The notes under the pieces: generated by a model | Told to the model about the DNA's origin: nothing | The model's database searches: none | The model's input: only the letters and a program-made list of their open reading frames with translations | Program-made: the position numbers and the translations under genes | In this document: positions 44,971-58,599 of the stretch, piece by piece | Position numbering within the stretch: the stretch's first letter is position 1 | Layout: each line of letters starts with the position of its first letter | Assembly: GCA_028564705.1 (NCBI GenBank) | Contig: JAPXFQ010000804.1 | Location: 1,488,001 to 1,552,000, forward strand | DNA from: Apricaphanius iberus | Taxonomy: Eukaryota; Chordata; Actinopteri; Cyprinodontiformes; Aphaniidae | DNA: 64,000 nucleotides | Direction of reading: 5' to 3'

Positions 44971-47900
44971 AACACAGTCAGGGAAGCAGTTGATGCTTTT
45001 ATCCTCTTCTTGCACTAATGTGGAATTTCACATTTAACTATGACTGCAGCAGGAAAACCTGTTACTTTTTCTTTCCACATATGCCATTAGATGAAAACAA
45101 CTATCATGTATCCTGCATCCTGTTTTGTGATGAATGGTCAGGGAAGACTACTTCAGCCTTACTTCCCCTGCAGATAGTTAAGGCAGTGAAACAGCAGTCT
45201 GAGTGATTAAGTAACAATCACATTTGTAATTATGATAATGTTAATTGAGCTTGTCAAGGATGAATAATTTCAGGGGAGACAGTAAATATACCTAACAAGG
45301 CTTTTCTCAGTGGTAAACATGGTGCTTTAAAAACTGTAATTAGCCTTTTAATGCATAACACATGGCTTACTAGCCATCCCTGGGCCTGAACTTCCCTGCT
45401 CTCAACCACTTTTCCTCTTCTCTCAGTAGGACACACTTTTTGCATAGCTGGAAATCTAACCACACAAATAAGAAGCTCTTACTTTGGGTTGGGGTTGTAG
45501 CAAAGACCGACGGATGCCAACTATTGTGGGACGAAATTTGACTTTCTTTTTAGTCCATTTTTTTATACCATTAATTTTTTCAGTTTACTTTATGAATCAT
45601 ATTTTCTTTGATTTTATCAATTTTTAGCTCTTTAGGAATTAAATTCCTCTGAAACATTCAGCTGTAAGAGAAATGAATTATCTGAAGTTAACAAAACCTC
45701 AGTTTACCCTCAAGTACTAAGAATGTTTTTAACCTGTCAGTCTTTCTCACAACTGTTCCTCATGAATCCAAAACCCACACAAACTGGTCAAGAATTCCCA
45801 GTTTAAAGAGAGACAGATAATTGGTCACAGCTTTTTTTTGTCAGTAGATCACAAAGAAACCTTCTATTCACCCCTGCACAGCTGTCTGTTTCTACTATCT
45901 CTGCCCCCAATACTTGCAACCCTTTCAAAGCTTCCTCACAATGATCTGCACCATAAGGGAAATGCTGAGGAGTTGCTAATCGCCAAAAGTGCAACCCCTT
46001 TCTGTGGCACAATGAAGCAGTCGCAACACATGCTTCTCATGACCCTGACCTAAAAGTCCCTCTCTAGTCTATTTACGCCTTCAGGCCTCAGTAGCAGAAA
46101 TTGGACATCTGGATCTCCACCTGGTGCATTGCTCAAATTGTTTTCACAAACGAGATTTTGTTCTTCAACACACTATCTGAACATCAACTAAGCTGTAACT
46201 GTTTGCAACAAGCACAGTTAAAGCAGACAAAGTATCCCACCCAATGGAAGTTAGAGCCAAAAGCACCTAAGCACAGAGCAAAGAAGCTTTGATGTATTAT
46301 AAAGTAGACTGTAGTGACTTCACTGTATTTTCATGATATTCATCAAAGTAAGTAACAAATATTCAAAGAGAATGTAGACAATTTTTATTTTTGTTAAATA
46401 AGCAAAGAACACTAAGAACTTTTGCAATTTTTCACAATGTTGTAAGATTGCAGTTTAGTTTTTTTTGTGTAGGACTTTTTTAAAGAAAATTATTTGCTTA
46501 ACACTGGACCTTTCAGATTTTATTGACAAAAAACACTGATAAGCAAGTATTATTTTCCTTACATTTGTGCACTTTTTTGAGGTTGTCTATCTAATAAAAT
46601 CCAAACAAAATAGACTGAAGTATGTAGCTGCAATGTCACAAATCCAACAAACTTCAAGTATTTTAATACTTTTGAAAGGGATTGCCTGTATGGAAAAAAG
46701 TGGAAAAAGGTACAATTACAAGGAGATGAAGAACTTTGGTAAAATACTTTGCCTCCTATTGGTAGTTTTTTTCTTAAAACCTAATGTTCAAAAGTAAAAA
46801 TGGAGATGGTGTCTGAATATTGTTCTTACATTTAACTACTTTGACTAGATTAAAGTTTTGCAGTAGATTTATTGTCTTAACATCCATTGTGATGTGGTGG
46901 CAATGGAGTCCTTAGGAATACAGTAAACTCATTAGTTTATTTTAAAAAATCTGTTGGAGATTATTTGAGCTTTATGGCCTATTCACTAGTTATCTTAACT
47001 AGCAATTGCACAGGTCTGCATGTAATAAAATGGACAGTAAGTGCCGGGAAACTAAATTAAACACTATTCCTTACTGCCTAAAGCTGATTCTGATTCGGAT
47101 TCTATGTTTCAATCTTTAGAACTTGATTGATTTAAATAGAAGCACAATACTACTGAAAATATTATTTTGAAATGTATAGTAATAATGTGATACCTTCCTT
47201 TTACTCTCACAGCAATTGTGTCAGTATTTCAAAAGAATATCTATGCAACAAATGTACTAAAGTATTACATAAATGAGAAAACATTCAGATATATTGCTCA
47301 AAGTTAGCTTTTATTAGACATTGTTGTGGGGAATATAATGATTGTAAAAATGAAATAGTCAAACTTTTAGAAGGTTTAGAGAAAAGAAATATGCTAATGC
47401 AGGAAACAAGGGAGAGCAGAGCAACACGTTTCATCCCAAGTTTCCTGCACTTTCTCCTTTTTTCCTTTAAGCATAATGAATTGCATGTGCAGGGTAAGTC
47501 TCGTGTTAAACACTGAGAAGACAAAAAAAGACATTGAAAAGAGGAGGAGAAAAAAAGATATACAAATAACATACTGCATGGCTGTGAAAGCAGAAAAAAA
47601 ACTTTTTTTTCATTTTAAGAGCATTCAGGAAAATCACATGATTACAATTCCAGTCACAAACCAACACAGCAGCCTGTGCACTGATCCTAGATTTCTGGAG
47701 AAACCTCGCAAAGCTGTTCCCAAGGGGCTCATGGGAAGGCATAGGTCAACCGCCCCTTTCCTGACTAACCACATGTTAAAGGAATTCAGCAGTGCATTGT
47801 GGGATGTGACACCAATAACCCCCGCCATGAACTTCCAAATTACAAACACATACACCCCCAAAACCTGCCATTTCAGTACAAGAAAAACAACAAATGAGAA

Positions 47901-48436
47901 GATAAAATGTAATATCATGCTCCAAAAACATGTGGATGAAGCAGAAATCTGATTTAGTGAATGCTTTATTTTAATCTTTTTTGTAGAAGTGTTGTAGAAT
48001 ATTAACCTTTATTTTTTTTCTTCATCTCCCTGAAGTTGTATTAAAACCACTGGATAAAAGTATGGTGGACCCAAGTATTCTTTTAATAACAACAAAGCAA
48101 TTGTAAATTAATCTTTTCAACATTATATTATGTTTTCCTTACTGAGCTTTATTTTTTTTTAATCACAGATCATTTGTAATCACAAGTAAAGATTACTAAG
48201 TGTGATTATCTGTTAGGTGACTGAACCTGGGTTAATGAGATCAAAACAATCAAAAGATAACAACTCTGACTTGTGAATTCAAAACTGAGGACATAGACTT
48301 GTTATACTTAAATGCATTTACGTTGACCCAGGTCCTGCGTACACAAGGTAATTTACTGAAAACAGACTGATCTGAGGTCATGAAACTGCGGTCAAGAAAC
48401 TGAGACAATAAACTCTTTTTGGTTTATTATTCTGAA
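44971..48436. other. Gene-free stretch
   Basis: No supported gene. The longest frame here (47,476-47,952) begins with a Lys/Glu-rich low-complexity run and overlaps open frames on the other strand, so I do not call it. AT-rich DNA otherwise. Confidence 0.4.
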
Positions 48437-48688
48437 TCCAGGGGTGCCTGTGGCTTGCCGGGTAAAGTAGTTGGCTTGTAAATGGAGGGCTCTAGGTTTG
48501 ATTCCAGATTCTACCTGCCACATTTCATTGTGCCCTTGGGCAGGGGAGTTAACCTAAAGTTGCCTACTGATCTGTGTGAAAGTTTGTGATGTTGTGTGTA
48601 CAAATTGTTTAACATGGCTCCAGCACAAAGCACGTTGAGTTGTCAGTATGACTAGAAAAGTGCTATATAAGTTTCAGTCTATTTAACG
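48437..48688 (+). mobile_element. tRNA-derived SINE, second family
   Basis: The head 'ggggtgcctgtggcttgcc' has a weak box A, and GGTTTGATTCC, ~60 bases later, is a one-mismatch box B. The body 'cccttgggcaggggagtt' and the tail 'gactagaaaagtgctatataag' match the 3' end of a fish SINE/LINE pair. It differs from the GGAT-tailed family. Confidence 0.7.
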
Positions 48689-48746
48689 TCTTAATTATGG
48701 TAACATATGTGTGACTTTTTAAATATGGTAAAGAGCTATAGAGTAA

Positions 48747-49294
48747 AGCTAGGTTTATGCTTGCCGCATGAACATTCCGCGCGGAAACGAGACGTACGGA
48801 ACTGGCCGAGACGCCTTCGAGCAGCATTTATACTTTCTGCAGCTTGTCCCTGCTGAGAGCCAATATTCTTGACGACTGTAGGGGGCGGCGTAGGGCTCTA
48901 CGGTATGCATACAACACTACACCATAGTAGAAGTAGTAATCACTGTTGTTTACAAGATGGTGACACCCGTGACCTTAAACACAGCAGAACTTTTATGCTG
49001 TTTAATTAGGAAAAAAGACGAAAAAGGAGACTGTCCACTCGTCCATTAAAACACAGTTGATCACAGTGATCTCAATCGGCCGAATCATAAAGATGTCTAT
49101 TTACGAACCTCCGGCAATATGAGCTCTTGCCAGTCCGCCATTTTTTCCGCGTAGTTACAAATTTTCCTAGGTGCGCGGTGCGGAAATTTTGGGGCGGGAG
49201 GAGGCCGCGCGGAGAGGCGTGGTTGCTGAAATGACGTAATTTGGCCGCGCGGAGCCAAGCGGACCTCGCAGACGCGGCAAGCATAAACCAAGCT
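48747..49294. mobile_element. PIF/Harbinger-type MITE, second family
   Basis: Ends AGCTAGGTTTATGCTTGCCGC and, inverted, AGCTTGGTTTATGCTTGCCGC. TAA precedes the left end (48,744-48,746). On the right, AATAATAA follows, one T short of TAA, suggesting a one-base loss at the joint. GC-rich terminal regions with CCGCGCGG words are inverted relative to each other. There is no transposase. Confidence 0.75.
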
Positions 49295-50774
49295 AATAAT
49301 AAATAAAAATTATATAAATGTTGACCAATGAAAGTCAGACATTGCTTTTCATCCATGCTTCAACGGAATTATTTAAAAAATAAATGCATGAAACAGGCCT
49401 GGACAAAAATGATGGTACCCACAACTTAATATTTGGTTGCCTTTTGAGGCAATCACTGCAATCAAATGATTCCTGTAACTGTCAATGAGACTTCTGCACC
49501 TCTCAGCAGGTATTTTGGCCCACTCCTCATGAGCAAACTGTTCTAGTTGTTTCCGGTTTGAAGGGCGCCTTTCCAGACAGCACGTTTCAGCTCCTTCCAA
49601 AGATGCTCAATAGGATTGAGATCAGGGCTCATAGAAGGCCAGTGTTTTCCTCTTAGCCCTTCTTGGGTGTTTTTAGCTGTGTGTTTTGGGTCATTTTCCT
49701 GTTGTAAGACCCGTGACCTGCAACTGAGACCATGCTTTCTGACACTGGCCAGCACATTTCTCTCTAGAATCCCCTGATAGTCTTGAGATTTCATTGTACC
49801 CTGCACAGATTCAAGACACCCTGTGTCAGATGCAGCAAATCAGCCCCAGAACATAACCGAGCCTCCCCCATGTTTAACAGTAGGGACCGTGTTCTTTTCT
49901 AGAAATGCTTCATTTTTCCGTCTGTGAACATAGAGCTGATGTGCCTTGGCAAAAAGTTAAATTTTTGTCTCATCTGTCCACAGGACATTCTCCCAGAAGC
50001 TTTGTGGCTCGTCAGCATGTAGTTTGGCATACTCCAGTCTGTTTTTTTTAATGATTTGTCCTCTGGCTCAAACAGCGAAGGATGTTCCAATCTGACACTG
50101 ATGTTCCTTGAGCATAAAGTTCAGCTTGGATCTATTTTGAAGTCTTTCTAGGCTCTTTTGTTACCATTTGGATTATCCGTCTCTTTGATCTGTCATCAAT
50201 TTTCCTCCTGCAGCCACGTCCAGGGAGGTTGGCTACAGTCCCATGGATCGTACATTACTGAATGACATGTGCAGCTGTAGTCACAGAAACATCTAGCTGC
50301 TTGGAGATGGTCTTATAGCCTTTACAGTTAACATGCTTGTCTATGATTTTCTTTCTCATCTCCTGAGACAACTCTTTCCTTTGCTTCCTCTGGTTTATAT
50401 TGAGTGTGGTACACACCACGTCACCAAACAACACAGTGACTACCTGGAGTCCTATATATAGGCCCACAGATTACAGGATTGTAGACACCTAGGATGCTGA
50501 TTAGTGGACATACCTTGGATTAACATGTCCCTTTGGTCACATTATTTTCATTCTTTTCTAGGGGTACCATCATTTTTGTCCAGGCCTGTTTCATGCATTT
50601 ATTTTTTAAATAATTCTGTTGAAGCATGGATGAAAAGCAATGTCTGACTTTCATTGGTCAAAATTTATATAATTTTTATTTATTATTACTTTTGTCAGAT
50701 TAAAGTTATTTCTGTGACCATTATGAGTTTTTATTTTATTTAATGAAGGGTACCAACAATTTTGTCCACGTCTG
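49295..50774 (-). mobile_element. Tc1-like transposon with IR/DR ends, outer left end missing
   Basis: The right arm (50,562-50,774, 213 bp) has two 27-bp direct repeats: inner 50,562-50,588 and outer 50,748-50,774, sharing GGGTACCA and TTTTGTCCA. The left arm keeps only the inner repeat (49,394-49,420) and extends to 49,295, where it meets the Harbinger MITE end. The outer left repeat (~87 bases) is absent. The right end is followed by TA, the Tc1 target. Confidence 0.9.
49373..50467 (-). pseudogene. Tc1 transposase pseudogene
   Basis: The N-terminal paired-like HTH (ELSQEMRKKIIDKHVNCKGYK) is at 50,255-50,467, then stops and frame changes follow. The middle part is at 49,899-50,090 and the C-terminal catalytic part at 49,373-49,806 (ENDPKHTAKNTQEGL and SPDLNPIEHLWKELK). 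Between the second Asp and the Glu there are 27 residues instead of the 34 of a DD34E enzyme, because a stretch before 'WPSMSPDLNP' is lost. The copy cannot make an active enzyme. Confidence 0.85.
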
Positions 50775-53384
50775 TATATTGTCTATCAGCCTTCTTCCTC
50801 AATGACACCACAGCCTCACCGTGGCTTCTCCATCCTATCACATGCCTGCTCTACCACTCCCTGACTGGAGCCTGCTCCAACCCATGTGTGGAATGCAATA
50901 ACAGCCCTGATCGCAGCTCCATTCCTCAAAAATAAGCCATCGCACAAGCCATTCACATTTTTGCGACTTTCCAAATGCTGAAGTTGCAGCCAGTATCTAG
51001 CCCACTCTCTCTGCTGCTTGCTGGCCTTTCACCAAGCATGCCGTACATTTCTGCATATAGCTTCCAGTACTTGCAGTCTACCCCACTCCTGCCATCGTGG
51101 TCTTTCATGGCCCATGATTCATACTTTCAATTCATTAGTTTCTCCAAGCAATGTTTTGAACTCTTTAGAAGCCATGTTTGCCATTCTGTGACATCACTTC
51201 AAGCAAACAGCGCTAGGCCAATCAGTGGCCACAATTGCTAAGTAGGAGAAAGAGTGACATTACTATACCATAGCAATCAGTCCATAGGTGCGAGTGTGTC
51301 TAAGGTTGTCCAAAATAAAATTAGCTTGGAACGAAAGTATATCATATGGATCTGTCCATTCTGGGAGTGGTTCAGCATTTGCTCCACCATTTTTGGAATC
51401 CCTAGGAGCCCAGAGGGACTATTTGGTTCTACATCAGGCCCCGGGGATAGAGCAACCACAGGTGGTGTCCAGCATCTGCTATGCTTCTGCAAACACAAAC
51501 ACACACATAGGACTAATGAACATTCGCCTAACATATTCTCACATGCAAATGACACCAGGGTGTATGCATATGGTAAATGTACTTTGTGCATAACAACATA
51601 ATTTACAAACATGACCATATAACAATGAGGATGACACCAGCATTCACATACACGCTGAGGATTTCTAAAGCAAATTCAAGAGAAACTTAATATGTACACA
51701 CAGAACACACACAAAGATAAAATGTTCTTTTAAAATTTTCTTTGAACAGAAAGATTTTGCTGCAGTTCCAAATGATGCATATTGATCACACGCACACTGA
51801 CATCAGACTGTTACTCAAGATGTTATGCTCACATCTGGACTGCACATATGGAAGCACAAGCATCTTGCTCAGAAACAAAGCAAGAAAAATAATCCTTCAT
51901 GACTCAATTAAATAAACATGCAAACATATGAAAAACACCACACATAAGTCATTATACACAACCACAACAACTCATACAGATTAATGAAAAAAAGAGTTTG
52001 CAGTATTCATGTGCACCCACCTTTACACCCACACAGATTCCAGAAAAGAGGAAACTCCAGTGCTGCTGTCCATCTTTCAGCTGCCCAGGAGGATACACAC
52101 ACCAAAGGGAGAAACCCCACCACTTCCCTGTTTTATTGGCTTACAAAATTGACTTGATTTCAGCCTCATTTGTTGTGATTTCACTGCAAATTATCTTATG
52201 CTCTAACCTCTTATCCTCTTTATTGGTTATTCTTAACAGTGATTTTACAAAAGGCCTAGTTTAGAAACCAATGGGCTTCATAGCAGGTGTAGTTATCAAA
52301 TACAGGAGCAGAATTCCTTCTTTTTTTGTAAGCGAACACATAACATTTGCATAATCCTGGCAAATGTTCTCCAACTTTAAGGACAATACTACCTATAATC
52401 CAAAGAAGATGAACAGACGTTTTTTTCTGGATTCCAGAGCAATGAGGCAACAAATTAAACCAGACACTAGTGGTGAATTTGAGCTCTCAAGGGGAGTAAC
52501 AAGACACATGACTGGCAGAATCGTTGTGCAAACCTTCCCACAATTGTCTCTTTCATTGCTCCCATGGCACAGACTTGTTGCCTTCCAAAAGTGTGACTCA
52601 AGGAATGGGGAGAGCCATGGCTAGGTGGGTGGGATTCATTAAAAAAGGAGGAAAAAAAGCCCTCACACAGACTTCTGATTCAACTCCATAACAAAACCAA
52701 TAGGAATCCACAGGTGTCACAACTCCTAACTGACACCATATGATTGCATATTAACCTCCAACAGTGATTGTGGCATTGCACTAAACGTAATCAGTGTTTT
52801 TTTTTTCTTCTCCTCATTCTTTGCTTTTTCATTTGCTTCTTACTCTTAATGTGCCAAAAAAAAGCAGTTATAACTGTACATCAGGCCATACTTCTTTGTG
52901 CATGTCAGCAGTCTGACCTGCTCACATGCAGTAACATGTGAAGGGCAACTGTGGATGTCAAAAGGGCAGGGCAGCAGGACCCCAGGGGCATTAATGTCTC
53001 TACTTAAAAACCAAGTTTTTACAGGTTATGAAGTCTGAGATTTAGGAAGCAAAAGACGATTGAGATCCATTTTTGCACCTTATTTTACTGTTAAAAAAGA
53101 AGAAATTGTGTTTTATTACTAGTAAGAAAGATTTCCCAAAAGAGTAGGTTGAAAAAGGGTGCCCTGTGTAGTGTGCAGGATGCAGTGCCTGCTAAAATGT
53201 CAACAAGATTAGAACAAGGTTGCTAAAATCTTTGAAATGCTTAAGCAGTTGGGGGACGGCAGGTCAGCTTTACACGGATCCTGGCGACACTGTGAAACTC
53301 TGTACCTCTTTGTGTTTGATCAACTCAAGTAAAATAATCTCTCACCTCTTTATTTAAAATGTTTCTCCGACAACAACACCTTGA
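50775..53384. other. Gene-free stretch
   Basis: No supported gene. At 51,254-51,618 several frames on both strands are open at once, which argues against coding. Otherwise AT-rich, with short CA-rich patches. Confidence 0.4.
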
Positions 53385-53950
53385 AAGTTTGCACAATTTG
53401 TCACATTGTAACCACATGTATCGATGTATTTTATGATTTTAAGTGGTAGACCAACACAAAGTAGTACTTCACCTTAAAGAGGGAGAAAAGTGAAACTCGG
53501 TAGCCTAATCCACATTTTTTACTAAGTAAATCTTGGCAACAGTTATGCTTACCCATTTAACCTTTATGGAACTAAAAATATGAGACCTAAATTTAAAACA
53601 TTTGCTGATAAATAATAAAAACTAATGTGGTAAATCTCTTTGAACAGCCAACCCTTGTAGCGAAACATAGTGGTGGCAGCATCATGCTGCAAGAATGTTT
53701 TTTTTCTTTTTGTTTGTTTGTGTTTTTTCAGCAAGAAGTTAAATAGCTTACCAGAGCTAAATTAAAACTTGGTGGACCTAAATCCAGGAATATACTTGAA
53801 GAAACGCTGTTATAGTTTGTTAAGACTTGAGACTTGTGTAGAAGTTCACCCTCCATCAGAAAGACAACCCTAAGCATAAACCAAAGTCCATGCTACAGCT
53901 TTAAGATAGTCAATTCTTACAAGAAAAAAAGTTAATTTATCCCTTCATAA
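53385..53950 (+). mobile_element. Tc1-like relic
   Basis: 'ttgtcacattgtaaccacat' and 'gtggtagaccaacacaaagtag' match the terminal region of a fish Tc1 family. Then come 'catagtggtggcagcatcatg' (KHGGGSIM-type) and, later, 'aaagacaaccctaagcat' (the N-D-P-K/R-H-type region). Most of the middle is deleted and many stops are present. Confidence 0.6.
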
Positions 53951-56900
53951 TTTCCTTCCTACTTCGCATCAATAATCTACTTTGTGTTTCACAAAAAATC
54001 GGAATAAAATACACTACAGTGGCTTCTTTTGGTCGGTACTGCAGGTCCAAAAAAGAAAAAAACTGGTCTAAACTCCATGCAATGCTGAACCTGTAACTTA
54101 CAACATGTCTGCAGAAAGATAAACAACCTTTTCTCAACTCATCTCCCACTTTGTTTTGGTTATCCTTGGAGAGTAAGGAGGATGGATTCAGGGTGAGTGA
54201 ATGTTGTCAGGGATTTGGACTCTACAATGAAAGAGTAAATACATCTACAGTAAAAATTTGATCAGGAGATTCAGTAAAGCTGATGCATGAAACGTAGGTG
54301 GGTGGTTATTTGTCAGTGCTACAAGCCCCATCTTGCCCCCTTTTTTCTCTTCAGACAGTACTGTATATCTCTCATCACAACTGTGCTGGAGGCACAATAC
54401 ACAGCAACCTTCGTGGGAGCCTGTCTGAAATGATTGCCCTGCTCCTCCAACATTTGTATATGTCTTTCAGGAGACACGGGTAAGATGCGGGGGATTGGTG
54501 GATATAGGTGGGTGGAGTGAGGTGGGGGCTTCTCTAAAGTCTGACAAATTGCTGAAAATTGCCTTCACACAGCCATTCCTGTTTGGACACACTTGCCACA
54601 TCTGGATGTGATCTGGCAACAAAAGTGCCGTGGCGGAGGGCTCAGCTCCCAGAGTGGTGCCACATATTACCCAAACCCCTCACCTCCTCCACCTCTCTTC
54701 CTCCTCCTCCTCCTCCTCTGGTGGATCTGCAAACACTCTGCTTATCCCTACCCCCCAACTCATCTCTCTGCGGGGAACCAGGAGCTGATGGTGTTGAGTG
54801 CCGATGCTAAGCGGTCGCCCATCAGACAGGAACGTTCCTCATCAAATCTCTGGTTTTAAGGGTATCATAGGGTTGTAATTGAGGCGTCTGCTGAAATAAT
54901 TGCAGCACTGTGATGCTGAACGCTGCACAGCCTTTCAAAGCACAAAGCTGTTTGCAATCTGGCAGTAAAAGAATATTGGAGATAAATCATATGTCCATAG
55001 CACAAAAGCACACACTCCACCAAAGATGCAAGATGATTAGTATTGTGAGTCCTTTAATAAATCCTGACAATATTGTTTTACTGTAACAACTTTGTAGTCT
55101 GCACGACATCTGCTGAGATTCTTGCAAGCTTCCAGAAATTGTGGCTTTAAAGATTATCTGACACAGTTTAGCAAATTTTTGAATTCTTTGCCACTTAACA
55201 AAAGCGTCAAACATGCAACAAGCCGAGAAGCAGAGGAGGGCTCATGGGTAAATACTTGCAGAATTTTCAGCCGTGCAGCTGTGTAGCTGGACGAGGAAAA
55301 CTGAGCCCACAGCTGCAGACGGAGGCCTCAACTTCTCAAATTGCCTCTGCCTCAGTTTCCTGCACTTTTCTACTGAGCAGGCCAAAGCAGGCCCTCATTA
55401 GACCCACCCCCGCTTTAATATCTGTGATGTCATTGAAGTTTTTTTCTCTCTTTTTTGTGCATTTCTTGACTTTTTTTTTATCCCTATTGCTGGTACCAAC
55501 ACTGTTACTGGGCAAATATTAACAGGTGTTGGAGTGGAGCAGAAGAGCAAAAAGAAGGATTTTTCTTCTGATGTTCTGCCTATCTGTCTACTGCTATCAC
55601 CACATCTGCTTTAGTTTTGACTTCCACTGGTTTTGTTTGTCCATCTGTGTTTGTATCCCCCCCGATTCTCCTTCTTCCCTCCATCAGCAGAGGGAGGTTG
55701 AGGAATGATCAAGCCTGCTTTGAAGATCCATGGCCCCATGCCCTGGCTTTCCCCAGTACGTGAGCCCAAACAGTTGCAAAAGCATTTAGGGCTGCTCAAG
55801 TATTACTCCATACATGTGATGAGGAAGGGGCAGAGCAGAAGGTGAGGTACAAAGAGAAAAAAATAGATGTGGAACAAAGCTCAGAAAGAGTGTACCTTCC
55901 ATCCCATTCATGGATTTGTGACTGACAGCTGTAAAATATCTGCTATAGTATACTTTTGGATGCTGCTTGTTGCAAAGCATGTGGAAAGCCTGGGGAAGAT
56001 GGAGGCCCCTTTAGTCCCAGCAATAATTAGACAAGACTGAAGGAAGTCAGAAATCACTACATCATATGGTCAACACTTCCTGTCTTGCAACAATGTAGGA
56101 TTCAGGCTGTTTGAAACTATTTGCTGTGCAGCTGCTTTAGCATCCCATTTCCTTTCCAGAATTCTCTGTCTGTGTCTCTCTCATTAGTTTCAGATACTAC
56201 TTATGCATCACAGACATGTATTTTTTTGTGCCCAATTTAAAAGAAAAGCAATTAAAATAAATATTACGTTGAAATTTTAACTGGATATGATAGTGGTTAT
56301 TGCTTTAGTTGTTTTTTGGGATTTTGCTTTTTTTCATTAAGGGGAAAGGATGTCATGTCATAACACAGTGACACATGTTGGTTCAGGGCATTTGGACTTG
56401 GATAATTTCTTTTAATTAACTGGAATTCTTATTCTACCTGCAAATTTTAAAGGAGAAATAAATATTTTTTTAGTGACAGCAATGTATGTAACTCATTGGC
56501 ATTAATAGGAACATCCTGATGAGAGTTCTTTCCACCAAGGGTGTCAAAATCAGTTAATAATTGGGACTATTCCTTATTCCACATAGATTCTGGATAATTC
56601 TACCATTATATTGGATAAAATCATCTTTTGAAAAATACAGTTTGTATTTATTCGCCTTACCTTTGTCTGGAATTAAAATTTGTTAAATCATGAAGAGTCA
56701 ATAACTCAGTATAACACTAAAGCTCAACAAGGAGTTAATAAATTCTTACTTAAAAAATAAACAATTACGTAAGTTTATATAAATATTTCAACCAACAGAA
56801 TTTGGATCTGTAGCACCTGCCAAGTCTAATTTAATCATATTCCCTAAATAACAACTGTATGAGCTGCACTGGATCAAAAGCTGAAGTGTTCAGCCAAACG

Positions 56901-58599
56901 CTTAATCCCATAAAATTTTTCGAAGCAATTCCAAAAGTGCACCCACATTATGAACAATAGAAAAGCTCTTCTAGAGACTGTGCATCACCCAGCTTTATCA
57001 TCCAACTACACCTCACACCTGCTGTGTGCTGTAAGAGGAAAGAACAACTGGAGGCCCAAATGCTGGGTGTTTGTGTGCACGTTTCAGGAGACAGAAGCAC
57101 AAGTGGGTATGCGAGCTGTCGAATGAATGCCTGCTTTTACGTGCATATGGACGTATAGGAATGCATCGGCACTAGTGGCACTAAGCGTGTCCTCAGCTCG
57201 ATTTAACCCTCTGCTGAATGCCACAGTGACGCCAGTCAGACTTTGTGTGGCCACATACCTCCAGTGAAGAAGATATGGAAAAAATCCGTGGACCAGTAAA
57301 TCGGGGAGATTACATGACTCCTCTTGGCCCTGACCTCAATAATGCCTCAAATCTATCCTTACCATGTCACTGTTATGTAGGGATTTGTCAACTCAAAAAA
57401 ACAAAAGAAAAAGAAGACTGGTCCTTCTCGTTTTTAATGCCGCTGTTTATAAAAGTATGCATAGCTGAGAAAGAGTTGGCATGTGTGTACACATGAGATT
57501 ATTGATGCATTAGAAAGGGGATTATGTGCTGGAATTGCTGTGGATAAGCTAAAACACAAGATTGGCTTTATTTATTTTTTTAATTGCCTCTCGGCTACGA
57601 TGAATGGCCAGCACAGCTGTCTGTGTGAACAGCTGCCAGCCTAAAACGATTGCATGGAGCAGGCTCTGAGAGTGAGGAAAGAACAGCACAGCAAGAATCT
57701 TGAGCAGACAATGAGGGATTTTGCAATTTCACATTTTTGAAAAACGCATGCCGGATTAAGAATCACTTATTGGAAAATCACATCTGTTTCCGTTGCATTT
57801 TTTCCCAGGGAAAATTCACAAAGATGCATTATCTGTGCCGGCTTGGCAAAGCAGAACGATGCGCAGAGATTACTGCATAACGTAAACTGAGGCAGACACT
57901 GTTTCCGTTTTTCTTTCAACTTTACTAAGGTGAACATTGTGATTTTACACCGCATGATTTCCAGCTGAGTTACATAAAGACAACTAATTTAATCTGAAAA
58001 GTTTGATAGAGCAGCCCGTAGGAAATCTCTGCACAAAGGTTTATCAGACTTGAATCAAGAGATGTTGTTTGGTAACTTGCTTACTCTGCCTCACCTTGAG
58101 GCCTTATGGCTGACGGCTCCATGTCTATAAATCACCAAGAATGCATACTTATATCCTGAAGCAAGCAGAAGACAGCATGGCAAATAACATTCACTTTCTA
58201 TCCTGGCGTGTTTGCAGAAACCAACCAATAACTTGAGCACACATTATGGGGCATGATCCCTCTTGTTTGCAAATTCTGCACATATCATGTTTTAACAGTG
58301 ACGCCACATGAAAGAGTTGGATGCACATGAGGCTACAGCTGTATCATGTTTTGGCGATTGTTACCAAGCACTCACTGCAGTGTCTCAGGTGTTCAAATAC
58401 CAAAAGTAAAGCCAAAGGAGATGAGAATTTGAGTAAAGGTGGGTGTGGATTCTAAGCGCTGGATTCTGTAGTAGAGAAATGTTAACATTTTTGAAGTACC
58501 AAAGCAAAATAGTTGCTTGGGATTTTATGAGATATAGCACGAAGCTATATATTGATTAAATGAAAAGAAAACACATATATTCTGTTTTCAAAAATCTTT
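53951..58599. other. Gene-free stretch with possible conserved noncoding DNA
   Basis: No supported gene. Two repeat-free, less AT-rich parts (about 54,560-54,990 and 57,540-57,990) have the look of conserved noncoding DNA, with AATTG/TAATT words and long non-repetitive sequence of even composition. A T-rich and C-rich stretch near 54,680-54,720 is simple sequence. Confidence 0.35.

Noticed and set aside
47476..47952. 158-codon open frame on the plus strand
   Set aside because: It starts with Lys/Glu low-complexity sequence, overlaps open frames on the other strand and shows no domain. It is likely chance.
51254..51618. Overlapping open frames on both strands
   Set aside because: Simultaneous opening of three frames points to chance lack of stops.
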